Part shown: positions 1-6,035 of the stretch, piece by piece
Layout of the letters: each line of letters begins with the position of its first letter
How positions within the stretch are numbered: the stretch's first letter is position 1
Assembly: GCA_013003515.1 (NCBI GenBank)
Contig: JABDIW010000276.1
Coordinates: forward strand, 1 to 6,092
Length of the DNA stretch: 6,092 nucleotides
Direction: 5' to 3'
DNA from: Acidimicrobiia bacterium
GTDB taxonomy: Bacteria; Actinomycetota; Acidimicrobiia; Spongiisociales; UBA5794
Translations under genes and position numbers: made by a program
The notes under the pieces: generated by a model
What the model was told of the DNA's origin: nothing
The model's input: the letters and a program-made list of their open reading frames with translations, nothing else
The model's database searches: none

Positions 1-1427
1 TCGTCGGCCGCTTCGCCCGTACCCATGCCCCGTTCACAACGTCCGATGCCGCGCTGTACCTGGGTCTGCCCGATGCGGTCGTCCTCGAGGTGTTGAGTCG
101 CCTCGAAGCAGCCGGCCGGGTCGCCTCCGGCACCTATCGCCCCGGAGGAAACGATCGGGAGTGGGTCGACACCGAGGTGCTGCGCCGGCTGAAGCGCCGA
201 TCTCTGGCCGTCCTCCGCAACGAGGTAGCCGCCGTGGAGCCCGAAGCGCTCGGTCGCTTCCTCCCCCAGTGGCACGGCGTCGGTGACACCTCCGCCCGGC
301 CGGGTCGTCTCATCGAGATCGTGCGCCGCCTGCAGGGAGTCGCGCTTCCCGCCAGCGTGCTCGAGCCCGACGTCCTCTCGTCACGCATGGCCTACGCGCC
401 ATCGATGCTCGACGACCTCCTCGCCAGCGGTGAGGTGGTCTGGATGGGAAGAGAACCGCTCGGACGCGGCGACGGCAGGTTGGCGGTGTACCTCCGCGAC
501 CAGGTTCCCCTGCTGTGGTGGCCGCCCAACACCGAAGCACCAAGCGGGGAGATCCACGACCGGCTTCGACAGCACCTCGCCGACCGCGGCGCCTCCTTCT
601 GGAGAGACCTCTACGCCGCAGCAGAGGGTGGCGATCCCCAGCAGGTTCTGGACGCGCTGTGGGATCTGGTCTGGGCAGGCGAGGTCACCAACGACACCAT
701 GGCTCCGCTGCGAGCCTTCCTGGGCAAACGCCGGCGGCGCTCTGGTCGGTCGAGGTCCCTGACGAGCGCCACCCCGGCTGCCGCCACCGGTCGCTGGTAT
801 CTGGTCACCGACCTGCTCCCCACGGTCCCACCATCTCCCGAGGAGATCGCCAAGGCACGGGCGGAACAGCTCCTCGAGCGACATGGCATCGTCACCCGCG
901 ACGCCGTTCTCGCCGAGGGATCACCCGGTGGCTTCGCCGGCCTGTACCCGGTGTTCGGAGCGATGGAGGACGCCGGCCGGGTGAGGCGCGGGTACTTCAT
1001 CGAGGGCCTGGGAGGCGCCCAGTTCGCCACACCGGGAGCCGTCGATCGACTCCGGCTGGCAGACGAGACCGGTGTCACGGTGATGGCAGCGACCGACCCC
1101 GCCAACCCGTTCGGCGCCGCGGCACCGTGGCCATCAGACCGGTTCGGGGCCCGTCGCGCCGGCGCCTACGTGGTGCTCATCGACGGGACGCTGGGCGCCT
1201 ACGTCGAACGTGGCGGGCGGAGCCTCACCATCCACCCCGACGCCGACCCGGCAGCCATCGCGTCCGGCCTCGCACAACTCGCCCGCAGCTCGATGCCGCG
1301 TCTCACCATCGAATCCATCGATGGTGAGCCCGCCACCGGGTCGAGCCTGCTGCCCCACCTGACGGCAGAAGGCTTCACCCCGGGGTACAAGGGGCTGTCG
1401 CTCCGCCGGCGAGTACCCCGCGCCTGA
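1..1427 (+). CDS. lhr: Lhr-type large ATP-dependent helicase, C-terminal part (5' end outside window)
   Basis: The frame is open from the left edge (first complete codon at base 3) to TGA at 1425-1427, giving about 474 residues. The GTG at 90 is internal, because the Lhr-like sequence continues upstream of it (residues such as VGRFARTHAPFT, then a winged-helix-like stretch ending in EAAGRV). What follows matches the C-terminal region of actinobacterial Lhr helicases as I know them: RRLKRRSLAVLRNEVAAVEP, then FLPQWHGV, then a helical block with MLDDLLASGEVVW, and a C-terminal segment ending GFTPGYKGLSLRR. The ATPase motor domains lie outside the window. Lhr proteins are superfamily 2 3'-to-5' helicases linked to DNA repair, and full actinobacterial forms are about 1500 residues. 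The C-terminal region is known to oligomerise in mycobacterial Lhr. No frameshift or premature stop is seen. The next gene is convergent, 64 bases away. The family call is firm; the exact repair role is not shown here. Confidence 0.88.
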   Translation, partial: VGRFARTHAPFTTSDAALYLGLPDAVVLEVLSRLEAAGRVASGTYRPGGNDREWVDTEVLRRLKRRSLAVLRNEVAAVEPEALGRFLPQWHGVGDTSARPGRLIEIVRRLQGVALPASVLEPDVLSSRMAYAPSMLDDLLASGEVVWMGREPLGRGDGRLAVYLRDQVPLLWWPPNTEAPSGEIHDRLRQHLADRGASFWRDLYAAAEGGDPQQVLDALWDLVWAGEVTNDTMAPLRAFLGKRRRRSGRSRSLTSATPAAATGRWYLVTDLLPTVPPSPEEIAKARAEQLLERHGIVTRDAVLAEGSPGGFAGLYPVFGAMEDAGRVRRGYFIEGLGGAQFATPGAVDRLRLADETGVTVMAATDPANPFGAAAPWPSDRFGARRAGAYVVLIDGTLGAYVERGGRSLTIHPDADPAAIASGLAQLARSSMPRLTIESIDGEPATGSSLLPHLTAEGFTPGYKGLSLRRRVPRA

Positions 1428-1491
1428 TCGCTCAGGCTCCATCACCCGTCGCCGCGCACGGCCGGATGCGAGGTCTTTGCCAGGCCGAGGT
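1428..1491. other. Convergent intergenic gap, no clear terminator
   Basis: These 64 bases separate the stop codons of the lhr and phosphotransferase genes, which point toward each other. A bidirectional terminator would be expected here. I see GC-rich sequence with only short, poor self-complementarity and no run of T on either strand, so I cannot call an intrinsic terminator. Confidence 0.5.
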
Positions 1492-3789
1492 TCATTCCTC
1501 CTCATCCAGCACGACGACACCCCGGTAGCCGTCGACTGTGACCACCGCACCGTCAGGGATCCGCATTGCGCCAACCACAGATGTGACGCACGGGATGCCG
1601 TATTCGCGGGCGATGATCGACGAGTGCGACAGCATTCCACCCGACTCGGCAACGATGGCGCCTGCCTTGGCCAGCAGTGGGGTCCAGCCGACGTCCGAGT
1701 GCGGGATAGCCAGAACATCGCCATCATTCACTTTCTCGAAGTCGCCGATGCCGCTGACCACGCACACCCGGCCCCGATGGTGGCCGCGCGCGGTGGGCGT
1801 GCCGTGCCACGAGGTCCGGGCAGCATCGTCTGCCGGCCGGGGGATGAAGTCGTCGCCATAGATGACCTCCGGCAACTCGAGATCGGCGACCGCTTCCATC
1901 TCGAGCTTGCGGGACGCCACCCGACCTGCAATCCCCGACATCTCGCCGCCGAGGGCAGCCTCGACCTCGTCGATCGTCAGAAACATGACGTCGTCGGCGG
2001 ATTGGATCAGCTCCCGATCCTGCAATCGGGCGCCCACCTCCAGGAAGTAGTCGCGGAAGAGCCCGTACCCATACGTGTACATGGACGACACAGCCTCTCG
2101 ATGCTGAACAAAGGTCCGCGCCCGCCGACGGAGCAATCCCATCAGCGGACGGCGCCAGGCGGGGACCTCGCGCTGGATGGTGTTCCACGACGCCAGCAGC
2201 GACGTGCGACCGCGACCCGGCCGATCCATCGCCATCGTGACGACCGTGTCGGGCTGCTCGCGCCATGGTGCAACAGAGAAGTCCGTGCCTGCGTCGCTGA
2301 AGTGCCCGAAACGACCGATGAAGCGGTCGACCTCAGCCCGCAGGTCGGCGGGGAGCCCCTCGTAGCCGTCGCGAGCGATCGACTCCCGAGTCTCGCTGCT
2401 CAAGGCTTCGATACGCCCGCCAAGAGCATCCAGCTGTGGATTGGGATCGAACGAGTCGCGCCCGTCGACGCCTTCCATGAGATCGATCGACTCGAGATCG
2501 ACCCCGCTCTTGCCGAGCCCTCTACGAAGGAGGGCGGTGTAGACGTTGGCCAGGAGTGGCGTGACGATGTTCACGCTCGCCGCCCGCACCCCGATCCGAC
2601 GGAGCTGGCCGATGTCCGTCAGAAGCTGAGTATCCGACACCGATTTCAGGTCGCGTCCGACGTATCGGGCGTACTCCGCTTCGAGAGACGGAAGCTGGCG
2701 TTCCACCTCAGCCGCATATCGCCACTTCCGCAGCGCCATCCCCACCAGCCGCGGCGTCTTCCTGAAGGTGGTCGCGGTGGGCTTGAAGCCAGGCTGGTCG
2801 GATCCCGCCGGCAAGCCGAGCAGCACCTCCAGGGATTCCCGGGGCATGCCCAGAGCGGTGAAGATCTCACCAATCGTCGACATGTTGAAGTAAGCGCGAT
2901 AACCGAACGGCTTCGCGAGGTCCTCAGGGGCGATGTCTGTGTCACCCAACGCCTCGGTGAACAGGTCCACCCAAGCCTGGTTGACCATCGGGACGTTCAC
3001 CGACCACACCAGGGGTTTGATGATGCCGGGCATGACCTCCTTGGCGATACGACGCGAGTAGATCGTCACCTCATCGAGACCCGTCACCGAACGGACCTGG
3101 ACCCACCACACCTGGTGACCGTCGTACACCCACTCGACATCGACCGGCGATCCGTACTCCGAGGCGATCTCGGCCGTCCCGGCAACCACCAGGTCGACGA
3201 CATGGGCATCTGTGTCAGCAGCCTCTGGAGACTCGACGTAGTCGCCCCATCGATGCACCCAACGGTCGGGGTTTGCCCCTCCGGCCATCAGTGCGTCACC
3301 GCGACCAGGCACCGCCTCCACCACGATCTCGCTGAGCCCCGTGATCGGGTTCTTGGAGAAGGCGACGCCTGAGAACACCGGCGTGACCATCTCCTGGACG
3401 ATGACCGACATCGCAACGGGACGGGCGTCTCCCTGATGCTCACGGTACGAGCGAACGCTCGCCGTGTCGCTGGACCGGGACACGGTTGCGGCGCCTTCCA
3501 GCACGGCATCGACTCCCTCGACGTCGAGGAGCGAGACAAACTGACCCGCATATGAGACCGACCCGCCGTCCTCGACATTCGCCGACGAGCGCACTGCATA
3601 TCGGACCCCGGAACGGATCACCGTCTCCAGACTCGACCGCATGATGTCCGCCGGCACGTCGGGGTCGGCGATCACCCACGTTGGAGGCACCGCAAAGCCG
3701 TGATCTGCCAGCCAGCGCAAGCCGTTGGTCTTGCCACCGCCGCGGCCATTCGGCTCGAAGTCCCCCAGTGCTGTGATTGCCGAATCCAT
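1492..3789 (-). CDS. Rph-like PEP-utilising-family phosphotransferase (ATP-grasp plus phosphohistidine domain)
   Basis: This 765-residue protein starts at ATG 3789. Residues 1-240 form a PEP/pyruvate-binding ATP-grasp domain: GGGKTNGL around K20, YAVRSSANVED with R67, the SYAGQF turn at 79-84, the IVQEMV strand near 130, then E219 and the QVR motif (Q231, R233) that usually bind metal and nucleotide. Residues about 245-640 are a mostly helical middle domain beginning KEVMPGIIKPL. The C-terminal mobile domain (about 660-765) contains DVGWTPLL and SGGMLSHSSIIARE, with H722 as the predicted phosphate-carrying histidine. The TIM-barrel domain that follows the histidine in PEP synthase and PPDK is absent. 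Domain order therefore matches rifampicin phosphotransferase, which moves the ATP beta-phosphate to a small molecule via the histidine. The protein is shorter than typical Rph (about 860). The substrate is unknown and rifampicin resistance is not demonstrated. No Shine-Dalgarno is seen; a TATGTT box lies 9 bases before the ATG. It is probably cytoplasmic and monocistronic. Confidence 0.87.
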   Translation of the reverse strand: MDSAITALGDFEPNGRGGGKTNGLRWLADHGFAVPPTWVIADPDVPADIMRSSLETVIRSGVRYAVRSSANVEDGGSVSYAGQFVSLLDVEGVDAVLEGAATVSRSSDTASVRSYREHQGDARPVAMSVIVQEMVTPVFSGVAFSKNPITGLSEIVVEAVPGRGDALMAGGANPDRWVHRWGDYVESPEAADTDAHVVDLVVAGTAEIASEYGSPVDVEWVYDGHQVWWVQVRSVTGLDEVTIYSRRIAKEVMPGIIKPLVWSVNVPMVNQAWVDLFTEALGDTDIAPEDLAKPFGYRAYFNMSTIGEIFTALGMPRESLEVLLGLPAGSDQPGFKPTATTFRKTPRLVGMALRKWRYAAEVERQLPSLEAEYARYVGRDLKSVSDTQLLTDIGQLRRIGVRAASVNIVTPLLANVYTALLRRGLGKSGVDLESIDLMEGVDGRDSFDPNPQLDALGGRIEALSSETRESIARDGYEGLPADLRAEVDRFIGRFGHFSDAGTDFSVAPWREQPDTVVTMAMDRPGRGRTSLLASWNTIQREVPAWRRPLMGLLRRRARTFVQHREAVSSMYTYGYGLFRDYFLEVGARLQDRELIQSADDVMFLTIDEVEAALGGEMSGIAGRVASRKLEMEAVADLELPEVIYGDDFIPRPADDAARTSWHGTPTARGHHRGRVCVVSGIGDFEKVNDGDVLAIPHSDVGWTPLLAKAGAIVAESGGMLSHSSIIAREYGIPCVTSVVGAMRIPDGAVVTVDGYRGVVVLDEEE

Positions 3790-3798
3790 CGTGCGGGC

Positions 3799-3804
3799 AA
3801 CATA
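3799..3804 (-). promoter_or_regulatory. Candidate -10 box (TATGTT) of the phosphotransferase gene
   Basis: Read on the minus strand, CGGTATGTT is followed by nine bases and then the ATG at 3789. The box fits the actinobacterial TANNNT pattern and would place transcription start at or next to the ATG. With no Shine-Dalgarno in the short leader, a leaderless mRNA is likely. No convincing -35 box is visible at 16-18 bases upstream. Confidence 0.4.
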
Positions 3805-3814
3805 CCGCTACCCG

Positions 3815-3839
3815 GGCTGCAACCTTCCCGGTTGCATCC
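3815..3839. promoter_or_regulatory. Inverted repeat in divergent promoter region, candidate operator
   Basis: TGCAACC (3818-3824) and GGTTGCA (3830-3836) form a perfect 7-base inverted repeat around a 5-base centre. Two further complementary pairs (3815/3839 and 3816/3838) lie beyond one mismatch. The repeat lies between two divergent genes, immediately upstream of the predicted -10 of the minus-strand gene, which is where a dimeric regulator could control one or both. It could also form a short hairpin in a transcript, but no T-run follows. Confidence 0.4.
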
Positions 3840-3874
3840 AGCGCACATCTATGGTCCCCCGCAGCGAAGGATAT

Positions 3875-3880
3875 GGGGGA
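3875..3880 (+). promoter_or_regulatory. Ribosome binding site GGGGGA setting the start of the chelatase-like gene
   Basis: GGGGGA lies six bases before ATG 3887, a normal Shine-Dalgarno spacing. It favours 3887 over the in-frame ATG at 3851, which has no such sequence upstream, and over longer extensions that would run into the 5' end of the divergent gene. Confidence 0.65.
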
Positions 3881-3886
3881 TTCGAG

Positions 3887-4867
3887 ATGGCGGACAAAGT
3901 CGCGGTTCTGCTGACCGGATACGGCGAGGTCGAGGACTATGACGACTTCGCCGAATACAACGAGCGCTCGTTCCGGCTGCTCGTGTCCAAGTCGATCAAG
4001 TTCCCGGACTTCTCGATCCCCTGGCTGAGTCGACGCCTCGAACGCAGCCAGAAGAAGGAATGGCACGCCGCCAACCACTACCACTCGCCTCACAACGACA
4101 TATTCGAGCGGCAGCGTGCGGGCATCGCCGATCATCTCGGCGCCCGTTATGGCGACGACGTCAAGGTCTACAAGACGTACAACTTCGTCGAGCCGTTCCT
4201 CCCCGAACAGGTGCTGAGAGAGATTCGGGCCGACGGCTTTGATCGGATCGTGGTCTACCCGTGGCTCGTGGTCGACTCGGTGTTCACCAGCGGGCTCGTT
4301 CTCGAGCAGATCAACAAGGCGTTGGCAGCGGCACCACCATGGGTGGACGAGATGCGCTACCTACCCTCATTCTGGGACCGCGAGGACTTCCAGCAGGTCC
4401 TGGCGGATCACATCGAGGCCGGCATCGCCCCTCTGCTCGACCGGTTTGCCCAATCACAGGTGGGGGTGGCGTTGTGCCTCCACGGCTGCCCATTGGAGAC
4501 CAAGGGCATGGAAACCGGCGTCCGGGAGAGCACCGCCCTCTACTACGCGATGCAGGAGCGCCTGGTCCAGAAGTATCCGCTGATATCGCCGGCGTGGATG
4601 AACCACCCGGTGCCCGGAAAATGGACGACGCCGGATGTCGATCAGGCAGCAGAGAACCTCATCACCCTGGGAGCCAGGGCCATCGTCTTCGCTCCGATCG
4701 GTTTCGTCACCGAGAACCACGAGACCCAGCTCGACATCGGCTACACGATCGACAAGATCAAGGACCGCGTCGAGACACGCCACGTCGCCACGCTCAACGA
4801 CGATCCGGAGCTGCTGCGCATCGGCGCCGATTGGATCGTGCCCCTGATAGAGGAGCTGCGCAGCTAG
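3887..4867 (+). CDS. Divergent ferrochelatase-family protein
   Basis: The predicted 326-residue protein starts at the ATG preceded by GGGGGA. Its pattern follows the ferrochelatase (HemH/CpfC) fold. An N-terminal strand VAVLLTGYG stands where the family has LLxNxG. Residues 67-76 (SPHNDIFERQ) match the usual SPxxxxxxxQ segment, and FDRIVVYPWLVVD (118-130) matches the strand before the first-domain active-site loop. H199 (in LCLHGCP) and E279 (in FVTENHETQLDI) align with the catalytic His and Glu of ferrochelatases. Such enzymes insert Fe2+ into protoporphyrin or coproporphyrin. Differences are notable: residues about 14-66 are unusual and His-rich at the end (H60, H64, H66, H69), and C197 and C201 flank the catalytic His. 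The C-terminal cysteines that bind [2Fe-2S] in many actinobacterial enzymes are missing. It may be a paralogue with another metal or tetrapyrrole substrate. A DUF1801 gene follows 57 bases downstream. Confidence 0.72.
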   Translation: MADKVAVLLTGYGEVEDYDDFAEYNERSFRLLVSKSIKFPDFSIPWLSRRLERSQKKEWHAANHYHSPHNDIFERQRAGIADHLGARYGDDVKVYKTYNFVEPFLPEQVLREIRADGFDRIVVYPWLVVDSVFTSGLVLEQINKALAAAPPWVDEMRYLPSFWDREDFQQVLADHIEAGIAPLLDRFAQSQVGVALCLHGCPLETKGMETGVRESTALYYAMQERLVQKYPLISPAWMNHPVPGKWTTPDVDQAAENLITLGARAIVFAPIGFVTENHETQLDIGYTIDKIKDRVETRHVATLNDDPELLRIGADWIVPLIEELRS

Positions 4868-4911
4868 CCACACCTGGCGCCGCGCCCTCGATGCCGCCAG
4901 TCAAGGGTCGG

Positions 4912-4917
4912 TAGATT
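4912..4917 (+). promoter_or_regulatory. Candidate -10 box (TAGATT) for a leaderless DUF1801 transcript
   Basis: CGGTAGATT is followed by exactly seven bases and then ATG 4925, so transcription would begin on or beside the start codon. The nearest purine-rich sequence (AAGGG, 4903-4907) is 17 bases from the ATG, too far for a normal Shine-Dalgarno. The box therefore suggests that genes 4925-5743 have their own promoter, in addition to any read-through from the chelatase-like gene. No good -35 is visible. Confidence 0.42.
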
Positions 4918-4924
4918 CACCGCC

Positions 4925-5350
4925 ATGGAGACCACCGACCGAGATGTCGACGAGTTCCTGGCTGCGCTGCCCGATGACGTCCGGGACGACATGACCAAAC
5001 TCGATGCCGTGATCGCCGCCGAGATGACGGGCCTGCCCCGACGGCTCTTCGAGGGCCGCTTCTGGGGTGGGACCGACCAGCAGATCATCGGCTACGGAAC
5101 CCAGGTGACGACTCGATCGGACAAGAGGGAGGTCCGGTGGTTCGTGGTGGGCCTCGCCGCCCAGAAACGCCACCTCAGCGTCTACGTCAGTGCCGTCGAG
5201 GATCGCCAGTACCTGTCTGAGAAGTACGGCCCGGAGTTGGGGAAGGTCAAGGTCGGCAAGTCGAGCATCGGCTTCTCGTCCACGGCCGACATCGACCTCG
5301 ACAAGCTGGCCAACCTCGTCGGCCGAGCCCGCAGAGTCTCGGAGGCGTAG
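4925..5350 (+). CDS. DUF1801 family protein (frataxin-like Fra/YdhG superfamily)
   Basis: A 141-residue soluble protein. The N-terminal helix (DVDEFLAALPDDVRDDMTKL) and the segment RLFEGRFWGGTDQQIIGYG lead into a sheet core with WFVVGLAAQKRHLSVYV. These are followed by the family-typical stretch from KYGPELGKVKVGKSSIGF to TADIDLDKLANLVGRA. This layout is that of DUF1801 domains as I know them. DUF1801 includes B. subtilis Fra (YdhG), a frataxin-like protein proposed to supply iron to ferrochelatase and Fe-S assembly; many other DUF1801 members have no known function. The start is supported by the TAGATT box seven bases upstream and by DUF1801-like sequence beginning at about residue 7. It lies 57 bases after the chelatase-like gene, and its TAG stop abuts the next start. 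No signal peptide, membrane segment or cysteine is seen. The family call is good; the iron role is inference from context. Confidence 0.82.
   Translation: METTDRDVDEFLAALPDDVRDDMTKLDAVIAAEMTGLPRRLFEGRFWGGTDQQIIGYGTQVTTRSDKREVRWFVVGLAAQKRHLSVYVSAVEDRQYLSEKYGPELGKVKVGKSSIGFSSTADIDLDKLANLVGRARRVSEA
5341..5345 (+). promoter_or_regulatory. Ribosome binding site GGAGG inside the end of the DUF1801 gene
   Basis: A GGAGG core lies five bases before GTG 5351 and overlaps the last codons of the preceding gene. It decides the GTG start and indicates translational coupling with zero-base spacing between the TAG stop and GTG. Confidence 0.72.
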
Positions 5351-5743
5351 GTGTTCGACATCGACGATCTCCTGGCGAGGATCAAGGCTCTCTCCGACCG
5401 GATCGATCAGCTCGACGCCGCTGATCCCGCCCGGGTCGCGCTCGAGGCAGAGCGGGAGCTGCTGCGAGCCGACGCCCGTTCCAGCGTGGGCCCGGGGGCT
5501 CCTGCCGAGTACCTGGCCTATGAGTTGAAGCACCTCCGCCGACGACTTGCCGAGCTCGACGGTGAGACGATCGAACCGCCTTCGGCGGCCCGGAACCCGA
5601 TGGCGCTCACCGACCACGAGGCGTTTTCGCGCCACATCAACGAGATGCTCGAGACCAAGACAGGGGACGAGCGAACGTTCCTCGTAGGCCGGATCAGTGA
5701 GCTCGAACGTCAGCTGGCGGACATCGACCGCAAGACGTCGTAG
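5351..5743 (+). CDS. Small coiled-coil protein of unknown function
   Basis: This is a 130-residue protein starting at GTG directly after the upstream stop codon, behind a strong GGAGG. I do not recognise the family. Residues about 2-48 are a charged helix with heptad-like hydrophobics (DIDDLLARIKALSDRIDQL, then ARVALEAERELLRAD). A Gly/Pro break at about 52-55 separates it from a second helix (YLAYELKHLRRRLAELDG). A short linker with PP follows, and after it a third helical part ending VGRISELERQLADIDRK. It contains no cysteine, membrane segment or signal peptide. The pattern suggests an antiparallel coiled-coil hairpin or an oligomerising adaptor. Abutment with DUF1801 implies co-expression and perhaps partnership. 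The coding call rests on the ribosome site, codon bias and helix periodicity. Its last 34 bases overlap the convergent DUF971 gene. Confidence 0.78.
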   Translation: MFDIDDLLARIKALSDRIDQLDAADPARVALEAERELLRADARSSVGPGAPAEYLAYELKHLRRRLAELDGETIEPPSAARNPMALTDHEAFSRHINEMLETKTGDERTFLVGRISELERQLADIDRKTS

Positions 5744-6000
5744 GGATAGATCCCGGTGCCATGACCGTCGGGCGAGAACGTGAACGTGATCGCGTAGCCG
5801 CCGACGAGCGCCGCCTCCGTGATACCCACATCGCCTTCGAGCACCCGCTGGGTAGCCTCTTCACCGGACGGCTCGCGACACGCTGCACACACGCACGCGG
5901 CTCGCAGGTCCCGAGCGGAGATGGTCGACGCCGGACCGGATTCCCACTCGATCACGACACGAGAACCGCCTTCGACAGAGATGCGCACCGGAACGTCCAT
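5710..6000 (-). CDS. Stand-alone DUF971 (gamma-butyrobetaine hydroxylase N-terminal-like) protein
   Basis: A 96-residue protein starting at ATG 6000. The sequence follows the DUF971 plan: a short strand pair (VRISVEGG, VVIEWESG), then ISARDLRAACVCAAC with C36, C38 and C41, and a C-terminal half GGYAITFTFSPDGHGTGIYPYDVLR matching the family's YALxxxFxDGHxTGIYxxxxLR signature. DUF971 forms the N-terminal domain of gamma-butyrobetaine hydroxylase, where it binds zinc. It also occurs fused to Mrp/HCF101-type Fe-S carrier ATPases and as small stand-alone proteins of undefined role. A longer reading from ATG 6060 adds about 20 residues unlike the family and would overlap the divergent gene, so 6000 is preferred. 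There is no Shine-Dalgarno; a TACGCT box nine bases upstream suggests a leaderless transcript. The 3' end overlaps the convergent coiled-coil gene. Confidence 0.85.
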   Translation of the reverse strand: MDVPVRISVEGGSRVVIEWESGPASTISARDLRAACVCAACREPSGEEATQRVLEGDVGITEAALVGGYAITFTFSPDGHGTGIYPYDVLRSMSAS

Positions 6001-6009
6001 GGAGCCGGG

Positions 6010-6015
6010 AGCGTA
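6010..6015 (-). promoter_or_regulatory. Candidate -10 box (TACGCT) of the DUF971 gene
   Basis: On the minus strand TACGCT ends nine bases before ATG 6000, the same distance as for the phosphotransferase gene. The leader lacks a Shine-Dalgarno, consistent with leaderless transcription. No -35 consensus is recognised. Confidence 0.33.
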
Positions 6016-6021
6016 GCCAGC

Positions 6022-6027
6022 CAGAAT
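6022..6027 (+). promoter_or_regulatory. Candidate -10 box (CAGAAT) of the right-edge gene
   Basis: CAGAAT, one base from the TAGAAT form of TANNNT, ends eight bases before ATG 6036. If real, it is a leaderless start. It lies back to back with the TACGCT box of the divergent gene, so the two promoters would share only 35 bases. Confidence 0.28.
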
Positions 6028-6035
6028 GGACACAC

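Noticed and set aside
515..1327. Long Arg/Pro-rich plus-strand frame inside lhr
   Set aside because: It overlaps recognisable Lhr sequence in another frame and has the Arg/Pro-rich composition of an off-frame GC-rich reading.
1477..3372. 631-codon open frame on the plus strand antisense to the phosphotransferase
   Set aside because: It is a by-product of high third-position GC in the opposite gene. Its translation is rich in His, Arg, Asp and Pro without domain pattern, while the minus-strand frame has clear catalytic motifs end to end.
1492..3789. Calling this gene ppsA (PEP synthase) or rph outright
   Set aside because: The PEP-synthase TIM barrel is missing, and nothing in the middle domain proves rifampicin as substrate, so only the wider family is named.
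3725..3886. Upstream extension of the chelatase-like gene
   Set aside because: It would overlap the 5' end of the divergent phosphotransferase, lacks family similarity, and the GGGGGA site points to ATG 3887.
4874..4900. CTGGCG...CGCCAG inverted repeat after the chelatase-like gene as a terminator
   Set aside because: The stem is only six bases with a 15-base loop and no T-run follows; this is easily chance in GC-rich DNA.
4901..5635. 244-codon minus-strand open frame across the DUF1801 and coiled-coil genes
   Set aside because: The plus-strand genes have family motifs, coupled stops and starts, and a strong ribosome site. The antisense frame has a low-complexity composition typical of a shadow.
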